Positions 11,515-22,600 of a stretch of DNA of 64,000 bases are shown here, one piece after another (the stretch's first letter is position 1; each line of letters starts with the position of its first letter). The notes beneath the pieces are model-generated. The model was not told the DNA's origin and did not search any database. It saw only the letters and a list, made by a program, of their open reading frames with translations. The DNA is from Rhizoctonia solani (Eukaryota; Basidiomycota; Agaricomycetes; Cantharellales; Ceratobasidiaceae). The position numbers and the translations under genes were made by a program. The stretch is taken from positions 434,001-498,000 of the forward strand of contig NC_057373.1 of assembly GCF_016906535.1 (NCBI RefSeq), in the 5' to 3' direction.

Positions 11515-11720
11515 CTCTACGGGGGCCCCAAAAACCCAGGAGCGCTCTGGAGTGCTCCGGTTTCGGGAACCTCCTCGTTGGGATCCGACGAATCCGGATT
11601 GCTCGCGAGGACTTGAGAGTACTCCACGAGCCCTTCCGAGCGTCATAACAAACGCTCCGGAATGCTCGCTGACAATAGCGAGTCCCGGAGCGCTCCCGAG
11701 ATTTTCGGGGCCCCGTAGAG
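11515..11720. mobile_element. Foldback/MITE-like element, 206 bp
   Basis: The left end reads CTCTACGGGGGCCCC and the right end is its near-exact reverse complement (GGGGCCCCGTAGAG). The inverted similarity continues inward for about 33 bp with a few mismatches, through AAAAACCC and GGAGCGCTC. The interior is GC-rich and repeats short palindromes of the GGAGYGCTCC type. The element lies alone in AT-richer intergenic DNA. There is no coding capacity. I could not identify a convincing target-site duplication, so the class (MITE versus simple foldback) is open. Confidence 0.55.
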
Positions 11721-11941
11721 TTGATAGCTCCAAGCCCCAGCTACACACCAGTGTTGCAGGTGTTGAAGGTTTTTTCTGCTTTATTATGTCAAGGATTTAC
11801 AATAAATCGGCTCAAATCCCCCTGGGTAACATTGGACGTATGCGCAGGGGTAGATAGCATACAATTGTGTTGTTTGATTGACGATCTAAACATATAACGC
11901 TATACCTAATTTTTTTTCTTGGAACGAACGATGAATCCCAT

Positions 11942-12519
11942 TTATTCTCTCGTTTGTGTCCCGTGTTTCAGTTCGGGGTCTTCATATGGCACATGATCAA
12001 TCTCCACATGGCCAGCTGGAATTACTGTCCAGAGCACGATAAGCCCTGAGACCGTCCAAACTAGCCTGTAAGACGCTTTGGATTCAACTAGAAGAAGTCA
12101 ATTGAAGGCAAACTACTCACATGGACTGCAAGACTCGGACACCGTGCTAGAGGAATGGTAAAACTGATATCAGCGATGCGAGATTTCGATGAAGCTGGGA
12201 CGAGTTTACCTTTCGCACCAAGGCACCAGTCATAAATGGGAATACAGCAGAACCGGCCTGACCGAAGCTGATGATTGGACGCTTTAGCCATGCATGTGCT
12301 TTTTGAAAATAATAATAATAATCAGCCTTTTAAACTCACGATGCTATCTAACTGATGCTTCCCATCAATATCCTTTATTCCTATCAGTTTTCTTTTCTTC
12401 GCTCTTAGATAAGTGGGGTACATTAGTATACGTAGCCAATTGCCGAGCCTCCCTCTTTCGTACGTACTATTTACCGCAGCAGCAGAGAAAAATCCGACAT
12501 AATTAGATACGAAGAGCAT
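11942..12519 (-). pseudogene. MFS transporter remnant
   Basis: Read on the minus strand, the segment from about 12,300 gives an exon coding PIISFGQAGSAVFPFMTGAL. A short exon with GVRVLQSM and a last exon LVWTVSGLIVLWTVIPAG follow, the latter a hydrophobic helix, ending HGTQTRE and TAA at 11,942. This is the typical end of a 12-helix major facilitator. Upstream, after a GTGAGT-type intron, only a short hydrophobic segment (NYVGFFSAAA, ATG at 12,519) and a TATA-like CTATATAAG near 12,550 remain. The central roughly 300 residues expected of the family are missing, so this looks like an internally deleted gene. Confidence 0.5.
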
Positions 12520-12837
12520 TGAGACAATCGTGAGATTTAGTCCACAAGGCGCTTATATAGTGGGCAACAAAGGCCCAGCGGTCGCGTCACTCCATCCCGC
12601 CTGATAAGTTATATAGTAATTAAGAGAAATAATGCCAAATTCGTATCTGCCCACAATGAACAAACATGAGCAACAAGCCATGGTTGACATCCACTCCTTT
12701 TTCGCGCTCATAGTACATGTTCATATAGGTATTGGCGAACAAGCAAAGCGGGCTCTTCAATCCCATTGTTAGGAAACCTTGACAAAACAGCCTGATTAGG
12801 GCTTGGAGAAGATGATAGTGCATTAGGCGGTAGAGTA
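12520..12837. other. Intergenic between the two gene relics
   Basis: Apart from a TATA-like sequence near 12,550 on the minus strand I see nothing. The 67-codon minus-strand frame here is not gene-like. Confidence 0.4.
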
Positions 12838-13744
12838 ATGGTCGAAGTGATCAATCAACCCGCGATTCATAAACTTCCCTGGGACCCCGTATGCAGGTTT
12901 AGGCCAGCTGGTCCTGGTGAACTAGAACCATGCAAGGTCAGGTCGGTGCAGGATCTAGTTATCCCTGGTATTCCTCCTGTCAAAGTGCGTGTCTTCAATC
13001 CACCTGGGGAACAGCCCGAAGGCGGATGGCCGGTACTGGTGTATTGTCACGGAGGGGTTGGGTACTGGGGAGTATCAATTCAGAAAATTCATTTTGCACA
13101 AGGGCGTGCCTTAGTGAGTAAAACAGTCTCATTTATCTTTCGAATTTTTAATGTGGTAAATTTGGTGTTAGCGGCAGAATGTCTTGTAGTTTCGGTTGAC
13201 TATCGACTTGCACCGGAGCATATATTTCCTGCGGCAGTTGACGACTCTTGGGCTGCGATGGAATGGGTTTACGAACGTGGACCACCTGAATCAGGTATCA
13301 ACCGCTCGAAAATTGCCGTTGGAGGGTCATCTGCGTAAGTTTAAATAGTCCCATGCGGCGCGTTCACAAGTCTGAGACTCTCTCTAGCGGCAGTAATCTT
13401 AGTGCTGTAATGGCCCAGCGAGCGGCCCGGCGCTCTCCTCCTATCCCGATCATATACCAGGTGCTAATTGTACCGGCAACCAACAATACCGTGCAACAGG
13501 ACGGCTCGTCTCAGCTCCCAGCTTACCATGAATCATGAGTAAAATGGAAAAACTACCCTGCTTGTCCCCGAAGAAATGCTCTGGTTCAGAAACCATTATT
13601 TTCCGGACAAATTGAAATGGGCCCACGTGGAAGCTTCACCTCTACTACAAAAGACACGGGGATTTGAAGTAGGCTACCAGACGCGTGGATAGGTGTTGCA
13701 GAGTTGGATATTTTAAGGTCCGAGGGGGAGGCTTATGGGCAGAA
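12838..13744 (+). pseudogene. Alpha/beta hydrolase (HSL-like family), disrupted
   Basis: The frame begins MVEVINQPAIHKLPWDP and includes WPVLVYCHGG, the oxyanion-hole HGG of the hormone-sensitive-lipase-like hydrolases. It also has VVSVDYRLAPEH and the nucleophile elbow VGGSSAGSN (G-x-S-x-G, formed across an intron at about 13,335). After HGG the correct continuation (GWVLGSINSENSF) lies in another frame: one missing G in the run at 13,051-13,060 explains it. From there a GTGAGT intron rejoins VVSVDYRL correctly. Further breaks follow near 13,536 (stop TGA) and 13,680. The last recognisable segment is AWIGVAELDILRSEGEAYGQN. The C-terminal catalytic His region is not seen. Likely a decayed esterase/lipase; single-base miscalls may account for part of it. 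Confidence 0.65.
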
Positions 13745-14503
13745 TGTAAGGTCTCTACTTATCGGATGTATATATGTGACTCGGTCGGCGACGGCGTCGC
13801 CTAAATGACAAGTCGTAACACACACTCGATATTGATGTTAAGAGTAAAGACAGGGGAGAGTGGGTCGAAGTCCCGGGACCTTATAAGGTGCCCGGGTCGA
13901 TACATGCGTAAACAGAAGAAACCAAATGAACGTATATAGTTAGTAATCAGCCTGAACAGAGCACCGGGTACAAGTGTAACATAAAGAGAGGTAACGGTGT
14001 ATTGTAAGGGTAACGCATACACCAGAGCTAGACCTACAGTGATTGCGTAACCCTTACACAGAAATTGAAGGAGGCAAGGAAGAATGTTGAGCTTATTGTA
14101 TACCAAGGTGAAGTGATGATTTTCCCAAACCAATAGATTGAGTTATTAAGGGTTTGATTGTAGGGGCACCTCATTCAATTTTATGGTAGACAAGGTGGGT
14201 AGTTGGGAGCAACTATTCAAACTCTTTGCGTTTATCTTCTTGCATTCAGGCTGTTAAAATTAGTTTCCAACTGGGGGAAGATGCTGCTCAAGCGCTCTAT
14301 AGGCCACTACTGCCCCTAGTTCTATAAACAATTTGACCATTGCAAAACTCACAAGAATAAGCTGTTTATAGAGTAGCACATAAATATATGGGTTTTATGG
14401 TGCTCAAAAAATATTAAAATTGCAAAAGGAATTCAAGATTTGCCTTTGGTTCATGTGTGCTTGGCCAACCAGTCACCAACTCAAAACCAAGACCTTCACC
14501 CTG
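13745..14503. other. Intergenic DNA left of the transposon island
   Basis: No gene is recognised. A 13-bp inverted repeat with one mismatch (TAAGGGTAACGCA ... TGCGTAACCCTTA) sits near 14,007-14,056; its role is unknown. The sequence directly left of the LTR at 14,504 shows no target duplication matching the right end of element A. Confidence 0.4.
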
Positions 14504-15127
14504 TGTTGTAGACACAATCAATACCAGGGAATTTATTCCCATTTTCTTGGATTTAAACAAAGGCAATTGGACAACATTTTCAGTCACGTGATCTCGGCGC
14601 TTATATCATACGCTAAAGCGCCAAGCCATGTCCCCATCTGCGCTTACTCAGCACACATAGCCACCTCCACCTATGACGTCATCATGACACGTCAGTGACA
14701 CGTATGCATGAGTAAGACCAACTGCGGAGTGGGGTTCTTATTGGATTAGATATTGCATATAGTGTATTTGTAATTAGCTCATCCATAGAATATATAAGGA
14801 GGCCAATCAACCATGGTAACACCCAGGTTGATCACCTCTTGTTGTATCCTTATACTGTACAAGGGCCTTACTGTTGTAAATTGGGGGAAAAGAGGTTGAG
14901 ACTCTGGTGCTGAGCAGAGTCTGTGTGGAAGATTTCCCAATTTCCAAGCTAAGTAAGAAGTAGCTTCTTTAGGGTTCTCTGTCTAGTTATCTGAATACAA
15001 TCAACTACAGATATATCTTTTCTCAGTGTAAAGTGTCTTAGTAAGTATTTCTGTAAGAGCAAGAGTACTGGCTCAGGTCCCTTTGGCAGAGATAGTTATG
15101 TAAGTTTCACTCCTAGTTGCAGGAACT
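14504..15127 (+). repeat. Element A 5' LTR (right end uncertain)
   Basis: It begins TGTTGTAGACACAAT, as do the other copies of this LTR family at 26,723, 31,381 (minus) and 34,785. U3 contains CACGTGAT followed by GGCGCTTATAT, a CRE-like TGACGTCA, and a TATA box (ATATATAAGGAGG, near 14,790). After about 14,875 it no longer matches the other copies. The right end is placed only approximately, before the TGTACTAGCACAAGGG motif that follows the LTR in related elements. Confidence 0.6.
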
Positions 15128-15549
15128 AACTGGTTGGTCCCTGTACTAGCACAAGGGAAATCAGGTGATTGGACTTGCCTTTTGCTGTTAATAATCAACC
15201 AGCGTTGGTCCCACCTAGTACCAAATTGCTACAAGGCAGACGGATTCTAATTGTCTGCATACCACTGGTCACTGCACCCTTTGTCAGCAGAACTAGTCAG
15301 CAGATCCACCTGCTTGCAGAAAACCCGTTCCACATCATGCCCGCACACGGCAGTTGATTGGTCAATAGGGGCTGTCCAACACTAGGCAGTTGATGCAAGT
15401 TCTTAGCGCTAGTACAATAAGCAACCCATAAAGTCCTGACCAAGGCACCATCCACCCTATCTTGCCCACCATTACCTCCCGTACCCCCTCTTGCGCTCCT
15501 TCCTGCGCCTCCAGCGCACCGCTTCCCATCAAGGCCGCTCATTTCCTCA

Positions 15550-16899
15550 TGAAATGGCAACCTGTTCCTGGCTCTGCTTGTCCTGCGTCCCCTCTTGATC
15601 AAGGAGAGTTGGGACCCACTCTTCCGGCAACTGCCGTTGAGTCAACAAGCCTTGAACCCAAGGTCTACAGGAAGTCTCCCTCAACAAGCAATTTCCCTCA
15701 TCTTGGGATTGCAAAACCAAGTCCTCCGGCTTGAGCGGAACTTGAGGAAACCAAGGAAGCAGCCAGGAAGCCCAAGACTGATGGGAGCATTGATCAAGCC
15801 CTCACTTGCATTGAGGCTAGGGGTGGAGCCCCCCATACACCAGAAGACCGGAAGCCCCCAGCAGTCAAGGCCACGCCCAGGCCCTACCCAAAACCAACCC
15901 TCTTCCAGCGCCTAGTGCGCCCCTCATTGCCTGGGCCAACCCCATCAAAGCTCCCCCTGCCTTTGCACAGCCAACCCCCGTCCAGGTCCCCCCGCAGGCT
16001 ATACTCCCCCTCCACCTTTGCCTATCAGACTCCGTTCCCCCCAAGTCCCTCAACCAATGGCTCCTGTAGCCACATATCAAACCCCGGTCAAGGTGGATCA
16101 CCCTGATGCCTATACCAGGAAAATAGGGAACAAAGCCCGCCAGTGGCTCACACAAATGCTGGCATGGGTACGCCTGAATCAATGGATGTTCCCCACAGAT
16201 CAGGAGGTTCTGTTGCTCCTCCTGATGAACATGAAGGACATAGCAGGGGCCTGGGCTCACCCCCACCTCAATCAACTTGGGTCCCACAGGGCCCTAATTC
16301 AAACAGTTGACAACTTCAGGGCAGAGTTTTTGGCTGCATTTGGGAACCCAGATGCTACGCAAGCCGCTGAGCAGCAAATCTCACACCTCACTCAGACAGG
16401 CACCTGTGCTGAGTATATCACAAAGTTTAGGACCATTGCTATGGACCTAGACTGGAACAATGCAGCCCTCCACAGGCAATTTGCACAAGGCCTCCACTGG
16501 GAGGTCAGCCAACTCATTGCTACCTGTGAGCAGCGCCCTACTACCCTCCTTGAGCTGCAGAATGCAGCTCTGGTCATCAATATTGCCCTCTGCAAAGAGT
16601 GTGCCAGCCACCTGCCAAAGGGTAATAAGTCTGGAACCTCTAGCACCACCCCTAATAGGGGGGCAAGTACTGGCCAACAGGTCACCAGACCAGGACACCT
16701 ATCCAGCAATCCCAACTTTGTAACCAAGGAGGAGCGGAACCACCGCAGGGCTGAAGGCCTTTGCATCAAATGCAGAAAGACAGGCCACAAGTTTGCGGAA
16801 TGCCGCACCAGCTGGAAGGCCACGCCTAAAGAGGAAGGCATCAAAAAGGAAACCGCCAAGATTGGCAAAGAGTCTGGACCCAAATTGGGAAAAGACTAA
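15550..16899 (+). pseudogene. Element A gag (capsid and CCHC knuckle), frame-broken N-terminus
   Basis: From 16,018 a clean frame encodes the retrotransposon capsid (KARQWLTQMLAWVRLNQ, FRAEFLAAFGNPDATQAAEQ, LTQTGTCAEYITKFRTIA, QFAQGLHWEV). A nucleocapsid zinc knuckle CIKCRKTGHKFAEC (CX2CX4HX4C) and a basic tail ending KLGKD follow. The first third lies in other frames: an MATCS-like start near 15,550 and a Leu-rich LILGLQNQVLRLERNL helix, both recognisable by comparison with element C. At least two frame changes are required. Gag would package the element RNA into particles. Confidence 0.7.
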
Positions 16900-16963
16900 G
16901 GGTACCTGCTGCCGCGCACAAGGACCCTAAGGACTCTGGTTTGGGACTGGAAATTTGTAATAT

Positions 16964-17690
16964 ATGAATAGTCACAATAGAAACTCCCCACTTTTTACAA
17001 TCTCCATCCAACCAGAGAAACAAGCGGATCAAATAGAAGTCCTGATAGACTCAGGCACCACATCATCCTTCCTTCACCCCTGCACAGCAGAACTACTCTG
17101 CCTCCTGCTTATAGACCTACCTAATCCCCAAACCGTTACTATGCTCAATGGGTTGAGCCCCCAGGCTGGCAAGATTTGGAAGAAGGCTAATCTAACCTTC
17201 TCCCTTGATGGCAAATATATGACTGAGACATTCCTAATTTGCAATATGGGGTCTCACGCTGCTATCTTGGGATTGAAATGGCTAGATGCCCATAACCTGG
17301 GAATTGATTGGAATACATGCACCCTAACCTTCCCCCATACACCTCTGGAACACATAGCCATTGCTGAAGAGGAGGAGGCCAACAAGAACCCTCTTGAAGG
17401 AGTACCCCTGGAATACCATCAGTACGCCAAGGTATTTGGGGAGGAAGAATTTAACAAGCTCCCTCCACACCAGCATTATGACATTGGTATTGAGCTCACT
17501 GAAGAAGGACCCCTCAACTCTCCCCTCTATAGCATGACGGATGCTGAATCCGCTACACTAAAGGATTGGCTTAGGGACAAGTTAAAGGCAGGGAAAATAC
17601 AGCCTAGCAAGTCCTCCATCAGTTCCCCAGTAATGTTTGTTCCCAAAAAGGATGGCTCCTGTTGCTTGGTTGTTGACTATTGTTGCCTTA
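16964..17690 (+). pseudogene. Element A pol, part 1: protease and start of reverse transcriptase
   Basis: The frame shows the aspartic protease motif VLIDSGTTSSF (D-S-G) and the ILGLKWLDAHNL flap/helix region. The connection to reverse transcriptase follows, with YSMTDAESATLKDWL, SPVMFVPKKDGS and LVVDY. It ends exactly where the 173-bp element interrupts the reading frame; the same protein resumes after the duplicated CCTTA at 17,864. Element C carries the same segment uninterrupted, confirming the join. Confidence 0.8.
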
Positions 17691-17863
17691 TGTCCTGGAC
17701 ACGGTCACATGACCAGTACAAGTGGTTGCATGCTGGCCCAAGCCCAAATTTGGGGGGTAGCAGGTGTAATCATGGGTTGTCAGCAGAGGAATAATAGGGC
17801 TCTATGGCTTAGTGGTCAAGCTGGTTCAATTCCGGCTAGTTCTATTTTCCTCTGTTTATGACA
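17691..17863 (+). mobile_element. 173-bp TG...CA element with tRNA-like module, copy 1
   Basis: The element begins TGTCCTGGACACGG and ends GTTTATGACA, with TGTC/GACA ends. It is flanked by a perfect 5-bp target duplication, CCTTA (17,686-17,690 and 17,864-17,868), inside the reverse transcriptase of element A. Near its right end lie a Pol III A-box match TGGCTTAGTGGTC (about 17,807) and, 17-18 nt further, a B-box match GGTTCAATTCC (about 17,823). A near-perfect inverted repeat encloses them (AGAGGAATAATAG ... CTATTTTCCTCT). There is no protein-coding capacity. Copy 2 (32,247-32,419, minus) differs at only two positions. Ends and duplication size are those of LTR-type integration rather than of a classical SINE. 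Confidence 0.8.
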
Positions 17864-17868
17864 CCTTA

Positions 17869-19039
17869 ACAACTGGACAAAAAAGAACGTTTACCCATTA
17901 CCCTGCCCAGACAACCTTATGGCCCAGCTCCGTGGTGCTAAGGTCTTTACTAAACTGGATCTACAATGGGGTTACAATAATGTCCAAGTCAAGGAAGGAG
18001 ACAAATGGAAGACGGCCTTTTGTACCAAATATGGTCTCTACAAGTCTCTTGTTATGACCTTTGGACTGACCAACGCCCCTGCCGCCTTCCAACACTTCAT
18101 GAACAAACTGTTCAAGGACCTATTGGATGTATGCGTCATCATTTACCTTGATGACATCTTAATCTACTCAAAGGATGACGCATCTCATACACAACATGTT
18201 CACAAAGTCCTACGGTGTCTGATGGATAACCAGCTATTCTGCAAAGCATCAAAATGCATGTTCCACGTCACATCCGTAGAGTACCTGGGGATTATTGTAT
18301 TGGATAAAGGTTTCAGCCTAGACAAGCTCAAGATCCAGGCAGTCCAAGAATGGCCAATGCCCACCAAAGTTAAGGAAGTACAATCCTTCCTTGGGTTTGC
18401 CAACTTCCTCCGCCAATTTGTTGCCAACTTCAGTCACATGGCTAGACCATTACACAACCTGGTAAAAAAGGATGCAACATGGAAATGGGAAGAAAGGGAA
18501 GAAGAAGCCTTCCAAGGGCTGAAACAGGCCATCACCAACGCCCCTGTACTTTGTCATGCCAACCCCACTAAGCCTTACTTCCTCAAAACAGATGCATTGG
18601 GAGCCGCCTTAGGTTCCATACTAAGCCAACGTCAGGATGATGGATGCCTACACCCTCTAGGTTTCTTATCAGAATCCTTCAAGGGTGCCAAGCAAAACTA
18701 CAACACCCACAATAAGGAACTCCTGGCCATCATCCGGTCATTTGAATATTGGCATATCTTCTTGGAAGGAACCTTACATCCCATCACTGTATTTACCAAT
18801 CACCGTAATCTGGAATATTGGAAGGAATCCTGGACCTTCAGCCGCCGCCATGCACAATGGCACCTTCTGCTTGCTGGGTACAACTTCCAGATTGTGTACA
18901 GACCAGGAAAACAGTCCAGCAAACCAGATGCTCTATCATGCCAATTGGATCACGCCAATGTCCCTCCTGAACCCCACGTAGCCATAGTCACGCCTGAGAA
19001 GGAACTCCAGCGCCAGATTGAGGCCAGCCTGGACCAAGA
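17869..19039 (+). pseudogene. Element A pol, part 2: reverse transcriptase and RNase H
   Basis: The frame continues with [28 protein letters not shown] and the catalytic IIYLDDILIYS of reverse transcriptase. The thumb region FLGFANFLRQFVANF is followed by RNase H with LKTDALGAALGSILSQ, ELLAIIRSFEYW and FTNHRNLEYW. A tether to integrase (SLDQD) is cut by element B at the duplicated CAAAT (19,040-19,044). The frame is open throughout. One RNase H position reads TDALG where TDASG/TDASD is usual. Confidence 0.8.
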
Positions 19040-19044
19040 CAAAT

Positions 19045-19603
19045 TGTTGTGCACCACTGTGAGGTGGGCACACGCTAGTGGGATTGGGCGCTTAAGGCCG
19101 TAATACTACTAACAACACTAATCTGACTAACTAATAAAGGCTATACTACTGCCGCTTAAGGCAGACTTCTACTGCTAATTGATGACGAAGGGGCCGGAGG
19201 CCTGGGAGGAGTGGTGAGTGCAGGTAAGGGGGCGACTACTGAACTACTGGGGGCCGGCTACTTAGCTGGCTGGGGTTCCTCCTCAATGAGATGAGACAAG
19301 GTAAAATTGACTTGGTGTTTCCAAGCAATTTCCCTGCTGTATATATAGACAATGCACACTATCTACATGGTCTGTGCGCGTGAGAGAAGAAGTATGGAAG
19401 TCAAATGAGAAGCGTGCTGCGGACTGCGCAGAAGCGTGGATTTCTCCTAAGCGCCCTTGGCACGGCATCTCGGCGCGGCATCTCGGCATAATAAGCGCCG
19501 AGATCACGTGATCAAAAAACATAAGATATCAAGTCCGTAAAAAATACTAAAAATAACAGAAAATTCGTCCGATTCTGATGGTATATGTAAGGAGGTTATA
19601 ACA
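19045..19603 (-). repeat. Element B 3' LTR
   Basis: Plus-strand ends are TGTTGTGCACC ... GGTTATAACA (559 bp). In sense orientation U3 carries ATCACGTGAT and TCGGCGCTTAT, a TATA box (TCTATATATACAG), and about 32 nt later AAGTCAATTTTAC, the presumed RNA start. It is bordered internally by a polypurine tract on the sense strand (19,604-19,616). Confidence 0.9.
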
Positions 19604-19616
19604 TTGCCCCCCCCTT
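19604..19616 (-). other. Element B polypurine tract
   Basis: TTGCCCCCCCCTT on + is a G-rich purine tract on the element's sense strand, directly abutting the 3' LTR. This is where plus-strand DNA synthesis is primed in LTR retrotransposons. Confidence 0.75.
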
Positions 19617-22600
19617 AAAGGCTCTTGGCGGAGTCACAAGCCTTTTTCAGTCGCGACTTGTTGAAGCGTTGGATCTCCTCCTGACTATGTTTGAGTAGCT
19701 CCTCTGGTTCCCATGAGTTATCTTTGGGTCCATATCCTTTCCATTTGATTAAGTAAAACCATTTACCCCGTTGTCTTTTGGAGTCAATGATCTGTTCTAC
19801 CTTGTATTCCTCTTCTCCCTCTATTGTTTCAGGGGGAGGTTGTTCTGGGAATGGCTGGCTTGGGTTTTCGTGGACTTTGGACAATAGCCCTACGTAGAAT
19901 ACGTTGTGGATCTTCAGGGTCTCCGGTAATTTTAGACAATAAGCGTGGCTGGAGATCTTTTCTAGGATTTCAAATGGTCCTAACCTCCTTGGGTCTAGTT
20001 TATTGGAGTTGGTTTGTAGTTCCACATTCTTCCGTCCAGCCAGACTTTTTCGCCAATAGAGTACTCCGGTGTGGTTCCTTTCAATCCTGCCATTTTTTCT
20101 TTTGTCATTTGTAGAGCGGATTCTGCCTCTTTCCATTCCTGGGCCAGGGTATCAGCCACGTGGTCGGCTTCTGGTATGTTTGTCGGCACGTTGGATGGGC
20201 TCATCACGGGGTTTCTTCTGTAGACTAACTCAAAGGGGTTTTCCGGTGGCGGAATGTCTAGCGTTGTTGTAGGCATATTCCGCTAATGGTAGCCATGTAG
20301 CCCAGTCCGAGTGGTCCGCTGTGACGTAAGATCTGAGGTAGAACTCAATGAATTGATTCACCCTTTCCGTTTGTCCATCTGATTCTGGATGGTAGGCCGA
20401 GGAGAAAGCGGGTTTGATCCCGAGGCGTTGGTAGAGGGCTCTCAGGAATTTCCCAGTGAAGGTGGTTCCGCGGTCCGAGACTGTCTTGATTGGCAATCCA
20501 TGAAGCTTCCAGACATGCGTGACAAACAGGTCTGCCAGACCCTTAGCTGTGACTTTCTTCGTGGTAGGGATGAAGTGTCCAAATTTGGAAAAGGAGTCAA
20601 TGACTACCAAGATTGCGTCGTACCCATTTGACTTTGGGAATCCTGTGATGAAGTCATACGAGATGGTGTGGAAGGGAAATGGTGGGACTTCTAGGGTTTC
20701 AGGGCAATTGCCGGTGCGTGGGCTCTTTGATTTGCTTGGCATATTGGACAGCATTCAACCCATTCTTTTGCTGAGGACTTCATGCCAGGCCACCAGTAGG
20801 ACCTACTGATCAGTTCGAGTGTCCTTTGTTGTCCTGGGTGGCCCGCTAGTGGGGAATTGTGGAATTCTCTTAGCAGTTTTCTTTAAGGGGTTCTGAGTCC
20901 GGTACCACTAGTTTCCCGCGATACCATAGGAGGTCCTCTTCCCAGTCATAATCCCGATAGGCTTTCCGAATAGAGGGAGGTGCGTTATCTGCGTCCTCTG
21001 TTAGGAACTGGATGATGGGTTCCAGGGAGGGGTCTTCCCTTATCCTGTTCCGGATTTCCGTGACGATCTCAAGTTCTGCCTCTGATGTATTGGCAAAAAC
21101 CTCTGACGGTAGCATGACTTCTGGTTCTACTGGGGTCTATGTAGTCTGACCTTCTGGAAAGGGCGTCGGGTTTTCCTGATTGTTTCCCTGGGCGATAGTG
21201 TATTTCAAAGTTGAAATTGCTCAGGAAAATCCGCCAGCGTGCGTGCCTTCTGTTGAACGTCCGTGCCTGCATCCAGTATTCCAAGTTCCTATGATCCGTG
21301 AAGACTTGTATTGGCTTTTCTGTTGCCTCCAGGAAGATTCTCCATTCCTCCAAGGCCTTGATGATTGCCAGGAGTTCCTTGTCGTGGGTGTCATAGTTTG
21401 CTTCTGCCCCTGAGAACGACTTGGACATATAGGCAATAGGGTGTAATTGATTGTCTGGTCCTCTTTGGCTTAATATGGCGCCCATAGCTACTCCCGATGC
21501 ATCTGTTTCCAAGTAATAGGGTAGGTTTGGGTTGGAGTGGATGAGGACCGGTGACTGGGTGACAAGGAGTTTCAGTTCCTGGAATGCTTCTTCCTCTAGG
21601 TTACCCCATGACCAGGGGGTTCCTTTTTGGTGAGGTTGTGGAGGGGACGTGCAACCAAGCTGAAATTGGGAATGAACCGTCTAAGATAGTTGACAAATCC
21701 TAGAAAGCCTGAACCTGTTTGATCGTTTTGGGAGTGGGCCAGGAAGTGACGGCCTCAATCTTCTTTTGGTCCATTGAGAACCCAGCTGGGGAGATGACGA
21801 TACCAAGATAATCTACTGTCGTGACATGGAAGTGGCACTTGGAGAGTTTGCAGAATAACTGGTTCTTCATGAGCCGTGATAAGACCTCCCTGACATGGGT
21901 TGGGTGGTCTTCAGGTTTCTCTGAGAAGATTAGTATATCATCCAGGTATATAACCACAGTGACATCAATGAGGTCCCTAAATAAGTCGTTCATAAAATGT
22001 TGGAATGCTGCGGGGCATTGGTGAGGCCAAAGGGCATTACTAGATACTCAAATAACCCATATTTGGTCCTGAAGGCTGTTTTCCATTCATCTCCCTCTTT
22101 GATCCGGACATTGTTATACCCCCATCGTAGATCCAGCTTGGTAAACATCTTGGCGTGCCTTAATTTAGCCATTAGGTCATCTTGCCTTGGGAGGGGGTAG
22201 ACGTTTTTGTGGGTTACGTCGTTCAGCTTCCTATAATCAACTACCAGACAAAGGGATCCATCGGCCTTTTTTACGAACATAACCGGGGCGCCTGCTGAGG
22301 AAGTACTAGGGCGGATCTTCCCCGTGGCTAACTCTTCGTCGATGTGTTGTTTGAGCGCCTTGGACTCTGCATCAGTCATGCCATATAGGACCAGGGGACA
22401 GTTTGGTATCCGGAATGAGGTCGATTGAGATATTGTACTCCCTATGTGGGGGGAGGACCTTAAACTCCTCTTTGCCAAATACTCTAGCAAACTCGTGATA
22501 TTGAGAGGGGAGGTCTGCTAAAGGGTCCGGATCTGCTTCTTCTTCTGAGGCAATCTGTACTTGTTCCGGGAACGTGATAAGACCCTGTTGCCAGTCTATG

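Noticed and set aside
17800..17850. A tRNA gene
   Set aside because: A- and B-boxes are present, but they are only about 17-18 nt apart, with no room for an anticodon arm, and there is no 7-bp acceptor stem of tRNA type. It is part of the 173-bp element.
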